From contig NC_052669.1 in assembly GCF_016802725.1 (NCBI RefSeq), positions 1,822,501-1,886,500 of the forward strand: DNA of 64,000 nucleotides, read 5' to 3'. Position 1 is the first letter of the stretch; every line of letters begins with the position of its first letter. Both the position numbers and the translations under genes were made by a program. This DNA is from Solenopsis invicta. Lineage: Eukaryota; Arthropoda; Insecta; Hymenoptera; Formicidae. Below are positions 41,501 through 54,060 of the stretch, in pieces. The notes under the pieces were generated by a model. That model saw only the letters and a list, made by a program, of their open reading frames with translations. It was not told the origin of the DNA and ran no database searches.

Positions 41501-44500
41501 AACTGAATTTTTAATTTAATTTCTTTGCTGTTAGTAATTAAATATGCAGCGTCCACTATAAATTTATAAAGTCACGAGAGAGGTCTTTCGTAATACTCGC
41601 GACCATCTCACAACTCCTTTCACTACATGAACTTTATGCCGAATTCATACACACATTACGGCACATAATAAATTCACTTGCACATTTGAAAATTACATTC
41701 TAAACTTTTGAGCTAGACTAAAGTTGGAAAATTATTATTTAACAGTTTTCTTAAAATTATATAGAGAGTATACACCTATAGAAATCTCTGCTACCTGCAA
41801 AATTAAAATTTAGCTTTTATAAAATCGCAGTGAAGACATTACAGACTGTAACAAAGTAATTTTAACCCTTAAACACATATTGAAAATTTCCCTAGATTTT
41901 CGATCGCTTACTGTGTGAAGACGGATTGAGAAAAAAGATTCGGGCTAGGTGAAAAAAAAGTTTGAACTCTCCCCCTCGACTGCTACAATTGACGACCAAC
42001 TTTATTGCTTAACTAAAATAAAATGGCACGAAAGTAAAGTTTTTTCGGGAAAGTCTCTCAGATCTACTTATGTGTTTAAGGGTTAATGGTTGCTCTTAGA
42101 ACTCAACGCAAATTGTATGAAATATTATGGTATCTAACTACTTTACACATATTTCACATCCTCCGTCTTTCCTCCAAACACTATTCCAAAAGTTTTGTTT
42201 TTAAATCAAATAAATCGTACAATGAAAAAAAAGGAAAAATCTAATTCAAGAAGAGACAAGTAAATTTCCGAATGTTTTATTTCGTAATTATTCTTTAATT
42301 TGACAAAATAAATTTAAGTTATATATCATTAACTAAAAACAAGTTTCTGTTACTGTACAATATGAGATATTGATTAATAATAAATAATTTATTATAATAA
42401 AATGATTGAAATTAAAAGTATGATTCATATTTTATTTCTCACGCGCGAGAAGTGTATAAACATTCCATCAGAACTTAGCTCTAACAAAACGCTTTATATT
42501 TAAAATTTCTAGAGTGAAGCAAGCAACATTTAAAATAGTTTACATTTGTTTCTCTGTAACAGCATTTTGCTATTTGATAATTATTACAAAGTAACTTTAA
42601 ATAATACAATCTTTACAAGAAGTACATATCTACGATCCAATTTTTCTTTCTATTATATTTTCAGTAATTTAATATGGAGGCGCAAGCAACTTACACTGAT
42701 ATGCTATCGTGATGTGCCAATTTATACTATCGGAGTAAGTTTACTATGCTGCATGTTTGTATTTTACTTATTACAAAGAAACTATATCGAGCACAGAATT
42801 ATTGGCATAAAAATGTAAAAAGAAAGGTTTTTTCTATTACATTAGTAAAATTTATACATAATTATTTAAAGTGTCAAATGCCGAAATTGTGAAAATTGTG
42901 CCAACCCCCGAATTCCGGTCTTCCCTATATATTTTTAATACAGTAAAATACACATTGATACAAGATTGATCAATAGACTCGAAGAATGAAATTATCGATA
43001 TAATATAAATTAATTATTTATAATAATTAATAATAATTGACAATAATTGTTTCAATTGATACCTTTTATTTCTTTTATTAGACTTTAATATCATTTTCAA
43101 CTCGTAAAACTTTAAGTGTTACATTGTCTTTCTTAGACCTCACAATCTTGAGGATTAAATCTTACATTGTGTAATAATAAGCTTATATAAAATATAGCAA
43201 TTAAAAATAAAAACGGGAGAGCTTGTTAAAGCAGGGGACATATTCATTTAGTTTTCGTTTTATTTTTTGGAAAAAGGCAAGCTGCTTCCGAGCAAGCTCC
43301 GTTCAAAGCAGTAAAGGTAGAGAACAGTTACAAGAGAAGATTACAGCTTTTTAATTTTCGAGATCAGTGGCGCGTTTCTCTAAAGAGAGTATGCGGCTTT
43401 CTTGTATCAAGATAAAAGGTATTAAATCCTATTAAATGCTATAAAACGCTTTAACTTATCGTAGTATGGCATGATAAAAGGCTGAATCAAGCGAGCGCGT
43501 AAAAACTTTAGGTTAATATTAATTTATTAGTGCAGTTTTTCTTTGTAATTATTCAATGTTTTTTAATTACGATCCCGTATCCTCTCTTGGATTTATTTTA
43601 TATAAAAATTTATGCAACCAACACGGTTCGCAAATTTGATTAAATTTTAATTATATTTTAACCAGCGTCAATAGCAATTTCTACCAATAACTGCGTAAAT
43701 GAATAAACAAGATATCGTAAATAGCGCGGGCGTAGCAATAAAAAAAAAAAAATGCGGTGTGAGAACTTTTATCGGCGTACGAATGGAAAGCAACAGGATG
43801 ATAAAAGTTTACGACTCTGACGAATCCGTCATTAATCCTGAGGTTACAAGCGTACATACACGTGCGTATATTTTTAATATTGCGGCAAAGCGGACTTTAA
43901 ATCCAGGATATGCAGTTAAATAAATAACTCACGCGAATCGACATATTCGATATAAAGTACGATAAATCAGCGGGCTTTAATATACCACGGTCGTCTCGAT
44001 GCAGTCTGAAAGTTTCAATGAGGCGATCGACAGCACTCCTGAAAGCACTTCCGAAAGCGGATCTGAAAGGCGATTTTTACCGATCTTTTCATTCATTCCC
44101 GCGACTTGCCTAAAGCGCGACCGACTTTCCGAGATTCCATCCGATCTCTTCGCGACGAAGGTCGTAAATAATCTATGAACACCATAATTTCACGATCCCA
44201 GGTCCCCGCTTAATCTCATAAAGTGTCACTTTAATCTCGCTCAGGGAAAAAAAGGGAAGAATTATAAGACTCGCGCCGATGGGGCGGGCACGACGAAAAA
44301 ACAGACGAAACTTCGCTGATTCACGGAAGAAGCTGTAATTCGGCCGAGAGCAAAGTTCACCGAAGATGATTCGAAGTTCCGCAGAAGGATGAGCCGCAGA
44401 AGGATGAGCCTTGAATAACTCGTGTACTTAGGTGTTTCCCGAGGTTTAAATATTCTCAGTTCGGCAAGTTCAACGTGCATAGCACCAGTTTTTAGTTTCA

Positions 44501-45078
44501 TGCTTACAATGTTAAATTAAATTAAACCGCGATGAACTTTCTATGATCGTAGAAATAAGAAGTGTGAGATAAAAAATATGAAAAATTTTATATTAAGAAA
44601 ATATATAATCGAAAAAGTTAAAATGCTTCAGTCTGTTTAAAAATTATATAGAATATTATTTAAAGTGAAACTAATTATAATATTACGTCAAAATTTTAAA
44701 CCATAATTGATCATGTGGTTTCTAAAAAAAAATCAAAGTTTGAGTTTTATACACTTTGTTAAAAAAATCATTAGAAAAAAACAAATAGAAATCGATACGA
44801 TTTGCCAAAAATCGTTTTCTAATATATTGTAATTATCACTTTACTTTTCACATTCTGAAAAAAATGGTATCGTTTCCTATTATTATCTAATAAAAGTAAA
44901 TTTAATTGTTGGAATACGATAAAATATTAATATTAATTTATTGTTCTTTATCATTTTTTGATGAAATTTATCGTGAATAAATGACTAAAATTATAAAAAT
45001 TGTTCTCATTAATATAGGTCACTTTTTGATGAGATTGTATCGTTTATGCGTTTTTAAATGATATATACATGTGCGTAG
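38529..45078 (+). other. Intron between dipeptidase exons A and B (6550 bp)
   Basis: GT-AG intron, phase 1. It is mostly AT-rich with no supported exon. It contains a TTAA-flanked MITE (41866-42082) and GC-richer stretches near 40.1-41.0 and 43.7-44.5 kb that are open in several frames but resemble no protein I know. A 15-bp tandem duplication (gcagaaggatgagcc, two copies) lies around 44382-44411. Confidence 0.85.
41866..42082. mobile_element. piggyBac-type MITE (217 bp)
   Basis: TTAA flanks (41862-41865 and 42083-42086) and ends cccttaaacacata and, on the minus strand, cccttaaacacata are perfectly inverted over 14 bp. The internal ttttcgatcgctta is shared with the larger element at 35.0 kb, so both belong to one family. 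It lies in an intron of the dipeptidase gene. Confidence 0.88.
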
Positions 45079-45229
45079 GTCTCATCGAGGCGCATAGAGA
45101 AGGCAAGATCGCAAGTCTAATCGGAGTGGAAGGTGGTCATTCCCTGGGGAATTCCTTGGGTGTCCTTAGGACGTTTTACGGTCTGGGAGCGCGATATCTT
45201 ACTTTGACACATGCGTGCGACACTTCCTG
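45079..45229 (+). CDS. DPEP1: Dipeptidase exon B (zinc-bridging Glu, substrate His)
   Basis: The 151-nt exon enters in phase 1 (its first two bases, GT, complete a Gly codon) and leaves in phase 2 inside a Trp codon (TG|G) before gtgagt. It encodes GLIEAHREGKIASLIGVEGG through LTLTHACDTSW. The Glu of GVEGGH corresponds to the zinc-bridging Glu125 of mature human DPEP1. The His of LTLTHAC corresponds to His152 in the substrate pocket, and the Cys after it to C154, the partner of the exon A Cys. The acceptor (catgtgcgtag) has a weak pyrimidine tract, but homology runs directly across the junction and fixes the border. No frameshift or stop is present. Confidence 0.95.
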
Positions 45230-46050
45230 GTGAGTATAAATTACGAGGAAAATACATATAAGAACGTGTTCTTACATGTATTAAAGATTTAATGAATCAT
45301 ATGTCAAAAAGCTAATAAGATGACGAAGATACATTATGATAAAGTTACAAGTAAATTTAATTACAATCTGAAATAAAAAATAATAATAATAGTTAATATA
45401 TTTTTGTCCTTTAAATTACCATAAAATATATGCGTAATTTAATAACAAATTATATTTTAAAGGAACGATACTTTATGGAACGATACTAAAACAAATGTAA
45501 CAATCTTATATATTACACTAACCTGAAGCGCTATCTCATTTTAATTTAGAGAATTAATCACTCTATACCAATTTAATTAAAATACAGTGCTTTGAGATCG
45601 ACCATTCGGTACTAAAATATTGATTAGCTACAAAATGCACTTTAATTTTCGATACTTCGATGCTCCTCGCGCCAATGCACGATTCATTAAAGTTAGAAGA
45701 TTGCACCCTCTCATTCGTGAGATCAAGATTCTGCGGGGTGTTTCGTTTTCTCGGCATTGTTCTTGTCGCGCCTCCTCTTACTTCGTGCTCAAGAAGTTTC
45801 TCCGTGTACAAGCCGCTCGTTCATCGAACATCCGGTTTTTTTTACTCGAGACTCGTTGTGCTTCGTATCACGATCCACTCTTAGAGGCAAACCAATTCCA
45901 CGGTTGATCGGCTTAACCGAGAGCCGAAATAACCTGAAATCTGGACGCCGAAGTTCTTTTCGGTAATTTCGAAAGCGCCCCAAAGCCGCCGCTTATTTTC
46001 CAGCGCGCCTGAAAAAGAAACTTTACAGCGAATGAAGCGTTCCGTTTCGT

Positions 46051-46085
46051 AGAGAGAGAGAGAGAGAGAGAGAGAAGAGAAGAGA
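46051..46085. repeat. AG microsatellite
   Basis: About 35 bp of AG dinucleotides ending in agaagagaagag. Confidence 0.95.
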
Positions 46086-48741
46086 ATAGCACCTCTTATC
46101 AGAAAGATTTCAGAATCCAGAAGTCAACTTTCACAATTTAGTCTCCTTAATCAGTTAATGTAAAGACATTTCTTTAAATTGTTCTGACTTTATTTTCCAA
46201 TCTTGCCATTTTCCAAACTTTGCCTGGCATTGTCCAACGAGTCTCGATTTACTACATTATTTATTCATCCCTAAGGAAACGTTTAGTAAATCATGCTTAA
46301 TATTTGATACAAACTTAGAATGATATGTTCCGGACCCTTTTGTATTATGTATCACTACTACGAATTTATCGATTTGTTACAATATTGAAATATAAACACT
46401 TTCTCATATCTTTTCTTGCGATGATATATCAAAACAGTATTAAAAACATTCATCTTCCACGGTATAACCAGAATTTAAGGAACCCTAGCGAATCGTATAG
46501 AATATTCAACATCACGTAAAACTTTTATTTAAAGAGAGAGATAAATAATGTGTTTTGGTTTTAAAAATATATATTTTTATTAAAAAAAAAGAAATAAGAA
46601 ATAATTTGAAATAAAGATATCTAATTCGAAATAAAAATATTAAAAATTTTAAATTAATCGGATAAACCATGTTTGAATTATCATGACGAATGCTTTAAAA
46701 AATGTTTAAAACAAATACGTTCAAAGCTCAACAATGCTTTTTTAATGTAATTTTGAAAATCTTACCTTTTTCAACAAATGCATATTTTTTAAAACAAAAA
46801 CATTTGTTTCTTTCAACAAAAATTTTACATGATAAAAAATAAACTATTTTCCGATTCGTTATAGGATCCTATAAACCTGTAACAATATAAAATCGCGGAG
46901 TTTATTATAACATTTTTATTTGTACAGTTTATTTTTATTTTTATTGGATATATATATATTAGTTTATTATTATCCATTTGTTTCTCGCGAGCGATACTGC
47001 GAGACAAACAATGGAGCGAAACACGGGAACAGAAACGCTTGTCCTCCTTCACTTCGAACATCGATCTTTAACCCGAGGTTTATGCATCCCCTGTGATGCC
47101 GCGTGCCGTGTGGAGTTGTAAATAAAGTTCCTGCTTTTATGCGTCCGTTCGATCCGGGTCACATGAACCGCGACAAGTTGCGTTTTCGCGGAAAATCCAA
47201 CATTGCATTACTTGCGAGCTGCAAGTTACGCGGACCATAAAACAGAACTACACGCGCACGGAACAGCGACATTCGACTCCCGCGCAACTCCGTAGTCGTT
47301 TAATTACCACGAGGCCGCGGTCATTTATGTACAGATCTTCCTCGTCGAAAGGAAATTTTATTCGCGATCAACGAAAAAACATTCTCGCCTGACTTTTCTA
47401 TCCTCTCAAACTTTGCAAAGCTTCTCGTTTTTTTTTTTATCTTTTTCGCATAATAATATTCATAATTTGAAAACTAAAGTTCGGAACATTCTGGTTGTTT
47501 TTTTCCCCTCACGAAACTTGAGAACGATCATTAAATTGCGGCGCCAAAGTTGTCGATATAATACGAAGCATGTACTCGAAAGTGTATCTACATGCTTCTT
47601 GTTGCACAATCGCGATTTTATTTTCTTCATATCTGTTCACTTTTCCGCGTTTGTTTTATTTCTTTTATCTGCAGTCAAATTTTGGAGATTGTCAACCGCG
47701 TTTACCTCGCACATTGCCCACTGTAACTTTCATGAGCGCGAGAAATCATGCTCGAACCGTAATAATCTCGCTCTGTGTTCCCTGCCACGCGAAATAGGAT
47801 TTACGTCTCGAGAAGAGCGACGCTGGATGACTCGCCAGCTTTCAGGATGTAAATTACGACGTTGACCGCCGATGTTACTAACTCTAACGCCGCTTTAAGG
47901 TCGAAATATTATACGACAATGGGCACCGACCTGGTTCGCCGTGTTCTCTTTCCGATATTCGCCTGCTTTATGTCTCCCTCGACGCCGTGACGCTTGCTGC
48001 AGTAAATAAGAATCGGGAGTCACGTCGGGGCCTTCCGACGTGCAAATCTTCTTCCGGATAGTATACATTTTTCTTTTCTGACCTCCCTAAAATTATGTCA
48101 ATGTTTTCTAACGATACACGTGATACGAGAGGTAATTTTTCTTCGGCATCGATTTGAGTTCCGGTAGAATTGAAAAAGGGAAGCATTAATTTGATAAATA
48201 AATGTGTTACTCAAATATGTAACAATGCAAGTAGCAGAAACGTTTAATTAATAAAATACATCAAAAAGTTTTAAATTAAACCAAAAAAAATCGGGAAAAA
48301 ATCGTAATAATTGATACAATTTGTACTTTTTCTATCATGTCAATTCTAGAGTTAAATAAATTTTCAAAAATTAATTTGTGCGAATTAATTAAAGTTTTAT
48401 AATTTTTTTAAGAATTAATTTTATTCTTATAATTTTTTAAGGAAAATTTACATATGTTATGATAAAAAGAAAAGCGAACAATAACAATTTTTTGTAATAA
48501 AAGATGTAATAATTACTGTGAATTACAAAGAAACATTGATTTGGACATTTAGAAGAGTGTACGTCTGTAGGAAAAGCCTATCGTATAGAAAACATCTGAA
48601 GAAAACTCATCGTAAAAATGCGGTTTCATCTCTGCGGCCTGAGATTTCCGGCATCCACGAGGAAAAGCGTGCTTTTATTGGGACAATATCCGAATTGCTT
48701 TCGGACGTGTACCCGGGGCTTAATATCAGCCCCTGACCCTA

Positions 48742-48779
48742 TTCTCTCTCACTCTCTCTTCTCTCTCCTCTCTTCTCTT

Positions 48780-48815
<36 letters not shown>
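48742..48815. repeat. TC-rich microsatellite
   Basis: Interrupted then pure CT dinucleotides, about 74 bp, within an intron of the dipeptidase gene. Confidence 0.95.
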
Positions 48816-48818
<3 letters not shown>

Positions 48819-49989
48819 TTTCTTCGTTTTCTTCCGTTTCTGTCGCGTGTCCTCACTCGGTTTCCCTAGGGACGCGAGATTGTCGACTCGATTGAATTTT
48901 CTACAGTTCTAGATGACGATGCCGAATCATCTTTGGCGTTCCCACGTCTGCAAGCGAGAATCGACCGTGAAGAATTATCGGATTCTTGATACCGTTTGCG
49001 CCTTCATACTACTTGCTTTTTACCATTTTTATTTCTCTAATATTTTGTGTGCTTTTAGCAACAAATAAAAATAATACGAAACGTGTACGTTCATATTTGA
49101 AACAGGCCTTAATAGTTTCTCTAGCAAAATATTTCTTAACAAAAAAATTAAAGTTATATAAATGTATAATTATGAAAGTTCTAAAGTATAAATAATCAAA
49201 TGATGCATTTCTCAATTAATTGCAAGTTGTATTTATTTTTGCAAATATTTATTGTACAGTTATAATTGAAGAGATATTTAACAAGAAAAGAATTAAACAG
49301 TCAAGATAAATTAATTGAAGGAATATTAATTTTATATTTAGTAGAAATCTGTCATTAAAATAATAATTTAAAGTAACACATCTGTATAATTATTATGATC
49401 TCGGAATATATATATATAGTGTTTATAAATGCTTCGGAACTGTTCTCGCCGTTGGATAATTTATATTCAGTATACAGCACAAGAATTAGCCGTAATAAAT
49501 GGAAACACGCGTTACTTCCGAAAAGTTGCACCAAACTCGAATAAGCTTCGAATTGCTTTAACGATCCTGAAGGCAGAGTGTATGATAACGAAGTGCGCAA
49601 CCCCGCAAGCGAAGTTTGTGTACATTTGACCGAAATCACTTAACCCAACGCTTCTTGAGTGTGCCTATTCGTGCACGAATTGAAAGGAGTCTGAATCTGT
49701 TTTCAGTGCACATCTAAGCCATTACTGATTAGAACTAAGAATATCAAAATTTATTCAGAATAATGTTTCTGAAGATTATTATAATTTGCGATAAAGAAAC
49801 ATTTTGATATCACACACACATAAAAAAAGTTACAATTCTGATATCATACGCATATACAAAATTAGATATAAATATAATTGTCACAAAAATTGTAGATTGA
49901 AATAAGATCGTTATCTTTATCAAAGGATAAACGCAGCTCTTATTAAATACGCATTTAACATTTTATATAATATCAAATAAATAAGTATA

Positions 49990-50848
49990 CGTATTTTTGA
50001 GACATAATATAAAGTAGAGGAGGTGTTATTATTATGACCACCCATATTATTTCTGTTATTATATGACTAATTACTATTAATTAATAGTAATTACTTATGA
50101 AATTATTTGTTTAGTAGCCTGCTGTTATATAGCAGCGCTAATATACCAATACATAATAGCTAATAATTGTAATAATGCATTTTTTACTTTTTAGCGTTTT
50201 AACATTTAATTACACATACTTCTTCATTAATTTTAAACTTGAACGTATTATCACACAAATGTACGTACACTCAAGATATTTTTTGTTATTTAACTTTTAA
50301 TTTGGTTAATTTAATACACATTTCTCGAGTTATGTTCAATATCATTTATTAACATAGGCATAGAAGTGTGCTGATAATATGAGCACTATCGAGATTTTTA
50401 TATCGAAATATTTCTTTGATAAATCAATTGTTATTCTAGGTTCAGAAACATTAGAGATATTTTGGCACTTTGTTTATGATTTATGTTATAATTGAAGTGA
50501 GTCAATATTTATCTTTATTCTTTCTAATAATTTATTTTATATATTTAAAAAAATATATAATCTTGTAATGCTATGTATTTTTAAAACAAAATCAATTTTT
50601 TAAATTTATTCTTGTAGTGGTCCACAAATTATCACCCTTATTTCTCTTCGACTCATTACACAGAGTCGTCATATTTTTATAAATCACGTCTTAAATAATA
50701 AATATTTCATAACTTTTGTCTAGAATCTCTTACACAACATTTTGATGAACATAATCGTCAAATTTTAATATAAAATATTGATTGTTAACAATGTGTGTTA
50801 TTGAATAAAACGTAAATGGGTGCCCATAATACCACCTTCTTCCCCATA
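49990..50848 (+). repeat. Dispersed repeat, copy B
   Basis: Diverged direct copy of 3600-4640. The ends may be inverted repeats: gaggaggtgttattattatg near 50018 and, on the minus strand, gaaggtggtattatgggcac near 50845. That would define a ~0.83-kb DNA-transposon-like unit. It lacks the foldback found in copy A, and no open frame of note is present. Confidence 0.6.
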
Positions 50849-51141
50849 TAAAATAATTTTTCTTTTTTTATTAATAATATACATGTTTTTCGTACACGTT
50901 ATATACAAGAATTCTTTCCATTTTGCGTTAAAAATAGATATTTATGATATATATGTACGCGCAGTAAATATAAATTTAGAAACCTCTATAACCTGATACT
51001 TCAGAAAATATTATTCGCCCTCGAGCTCTCGTCCGAAACTCGTCCGAAGGGAGAGAAAGCAAGCGCGAGCACGCAGTGCGACCGCTAGATTTTCGCGGCG
51101 AGAGACGCAAACCGACGTTCTAACAGACATTTTCTTGGCAG

Positions 51142-51211
51142 GGCAGTCTGTTCTGTTGGCGAGACGAACAACACTCAGGACTCCACGCCAGGCCTCAGCG
51201 AATTTGGGAAA
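51142..51211 (+). CDS. DPEP1: Dipeptidase exon C, 70-nt micro-exon (loop to GLSEFGK)
   Basis: This very short exon was found by searching for the segment missing between exons B and D. The acceptor tttcttggcag is followed by G, which completes the Trp codon split at the end of exon B. Then come 23 codons reading AVCSVGETNNTQDSTPG followed by LSEFGK, and a perfect donor gtaagt. Phase in (2) and out (0) match both neighbours exactly. GLSEFGK matches the family consensus GL(S/T)xFG(K/Q) just before the VV(R/K)ExNRLG helix. The first part is unusual: the family normally has Trp-Ala-Asp here and this protein has Trp-Ala-Val-Cys. An N-glycosylation sequon (Asn-Asn-Thr) and an extra Cys are present. 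The exon sits in a moderately GC-rich island, and a minus-strand open frame covering it is taken to be a shadow. Confidence 0.9.
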
Positions 51212-53180
51212 GTAAGTCAACATTTACATTGTACGCTCCACTGCGGATTTACCTTTTTCAGTGAACAGGGAAATATCGCGTTCGCAAAAAAATACCCGCG
51301 TGTACATACACGCTTCCGAAAGAGTTTCCGTTTTATGACCGTGTACGGAGTTGCGCGACATTCTGCAGAAAAATAATACTGCAGACTTCCGGCCAAGACG
51401 CGCCCCGGCATTATTCCGCGAAACGACGCGCGCGACAGTTTAGATTATAATTTTGCTACGAGCTCCATACGTTATAACGCGAATATTGCATTAAACATTT
51501 TCAGCTTTTTTACGGAAATAAGATATTTCTTAAATAAATAGTAATATCATCGCGGGAGACGCGCTTCGTATTGTTGAAGCACGAGTAATGTTCGAATTCA
51601 TTTAAAATTATTTCTGTAATACATTTGAATCGGGGTGTTTATTTAAATTTTGTAAATGTATTCCCATTTTCATAGAATTTTATTCAAAATTTCACATAAA
51701 AATTTTTAACTCTTGAAATAAATTTACATCACTTACGTTACACCTCTTAATGTACCTTATAATCACAAAGAAGAGTCACTTGAATTTTGACCATTAAAGA
51801 GAAGATGCTAAGAAGAAATAACATAAACTAAATATAATATATAATGATATCCCATACATAGATTTCACTGGAAGTAAAGAATTCGAAAGATGATTAAATA
51901 TGTCAATTTATAATGATGCAGGATTTTTTATTATCGCTAATTTTTTTATACAAATTTGCAAGTCACAGAAAAATGTATGTGGATATACGCCATATTTATT
52001 GCTAATCAATTTTGCAACATCAAAAAAATTCTCAAAAAACAATTTTGTTAAAAAAAAGAGAGATAGAATTTAAAAGTAAAGTTTCCCAAAAATGTTCCGA
52101 GTACCAATAAAATCCTATGAAAATCCATGACATTCAAGAATAAAAAATAAATTCCTTAAAAGTTCTAAATCCCAGATTTTCCCGGTAGTGAACACCTTAA
52201 AAATATTTACAAACTTACAAACAATACTGTTATTCAAATGGAAGAAATTTCGCGTTTAAATCACATCTATTACAATAGTGAACAAAATGCATAAACATTC
52301 TGACAAGATAATACACCGTTAATTTTTACTAACATATTTCGCGTTTGTACGTTAAAATTTCCCAATGGCTTACCCTTCTGGAATATCTAAATAAACGGGA
52401 CGTCACCACGGCACATTACATCAGGGACGTTCCCAATTTTCGTAGCGGGATTTAGATCGTGGCTTCACGATCTCGATGGCACGAATTATTTTTCCACGAC
52501 GTAACCGGGGAAATGATCGTCAACGAACGCGCGACTGATCGCGTTCGACCTACATTCCGTTTATCACTCCCGTCGCTCCGCCGCGTTCATAAAATTATAT
52601 CCCGACCCACTTTCGCGCGCGTAGAATTCGTCCAGGGATTTCGAGCGTTAACGCACAGGTTCGCCGATCCCGACGAGGTGAATTTCTGCCATTCTAGCGT
52701 CGCATGAATCCTGAAATTTGTCGAAAAAATCGAAAGAAGCGAATCCTCGCCGAATCGTTCCGCATCGGCCGAGTTTTTGTCAAAATGCGTAATTTCGCGG
52801 CAGTTTTCAATTAAAAAAAGGGAAAAAAGGAAAGAAAAAACTTATCGGGGATGTAACGGGCGGGAGAAGAGGTAAGGAGGAGGTAAACGGACGAAGGAAG
52901 ACGCGTGAGAACGTAAATCAAACGAATCACCTCCATTATCTCGCATCCCTTGCAACGGCTAAATCTCACATTAATAAATGACAGGTCTTGCAAAGAAAAA
53001 TTCTATGCGCAACGTTAAATGCTCTGCAGTTTGTCATTGTCGTTTGCCCTCGTGAAGCGCTAAATAGATATTCCATCTGAAAATTTTCGGCAATTAGACG
53101 TCTAAAGTAACGTTGCTGTCGTCGTGACGTCTTTTGGAATAGCATAATCGAGAGTTTTAATCATTTTCATTTACTGCATT

Positions 53181-53313
53181 CAATCTAGATACTTTTCCCT
53201 CCAGGGTGTTTCATTACATGTAGGTATAATTTCAAATTATTCAGAACACAGGAATAATTTGAAATTATGCTTACATGTAATGAAACCCCCTGGAGGGAGA
53301 AGCATCTAGATCG
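53181..53313. repeat. Long hairpin: 62-bp arms, 9-base loop
   Basis: Left arm 53181-53242 and right arm 53252-53313 are reverse complements with only about seven mismatches, separated by agaacacag. The core catta catgta and aatttcaaattattc are perfect. It could be a young palindromic MITE, or a hairpin RNA source if transcribed, since it lies in an intron of the dipeptidase gene. Confidence 0.9.
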
Positions 53314-54026
53314 ATTATAATAAATAAAAATGAATAAAACTTTTACAAAAAGTCCATGTATATATCTTTTGGGCTTAATTATCGAGATATAAATAACTTT
53401 AATACTGTAATACTGTAGGAGAAACGTGCCGGACATTTGAAACTTTTGTTAGTGAAAATTTTATTTCGTAATTTTATTAAGTAAATATTCTTTTGTCCTA
53501 ATTATATTATTCGTTCAAAATGTCCATTCTGTCATTGGTTTTTGTGCACAGAATGACGCAAATTAATTTGTCTGAGTTTAACGAAATTTTTTTGAATAAA
53601 TAATGTAATATGGACAATAATATACAGATCTAAATAAGTAGTACAGCAAAAAACAGTTGTAACTGAAACCTTTGAAAAAATTATTTTATTAATCTTAAGT
53701 CTTGATCCCTTTAGAATCAAGTGATTCATATTTTACTTCGGTGGAGTTAAAGTTCTTTGGTATCCATTAGTGAAAATAAATATAGAGTCACCAATACTGT
53801 AAAATTATTAAGTAGTTTACTACGCTTCAGCAGTTAATAAAATTGTAAAATAATAAAATTCTCTGATTAAAGTTTAGAAATGTCTGGTGGTATTTTTCAC
53901 CTGTTACAAAATGAGATAATAAAATTATCTATAGTATAACTCAATAACTGAGCCAAATAAACATACGATGTATAAGAACTTTTTGTATTATTTTTGTGTG
54001 TCTTAACTTAATTTCCAACGTTATCT

Positions 54027-54060
54027 TATGATACACTCTTATATTTAAGAGTGTATCATA
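54027..54060. repeat. 15-bp perfect inverted repeat
   Basis: tatgatacactctta at 54027-54041 pairs exactly with 54046-54060 across a four-base loop (tatt). Confidence 0.85.

Larger units (their letters stand above)
45230..51141 (+). other. Intron between dipeptidase exons B and C (5912 bp)
   Basis: GT-AG intron, phase 2. It holds an AG microsatellite (46051-46085), a long TC-rich tract (48742-48815) and a copy of a dispersed repeat (about 49990-50848). GC-rich stretches at 45.66-46.0 and 46.97-48.1 kb have overlapping open frames in several readings, but none resembles a known protein. Confidence 0.85.

Noticed and set aside
47413..47865. 150-codon plus-strand open frame, the longest in the window
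   Set aside because: It lies inside a dipeptidase intron, begins in a Phe/Ser-rich low-complexity stretch, and no recognisable domain or exon border supports it.
51011..51223. 70-codon minus-strand open frame
   Set aside because: It is the shadow of dipeptidase exon C, whose phase, splice sites and homology are far stronger.
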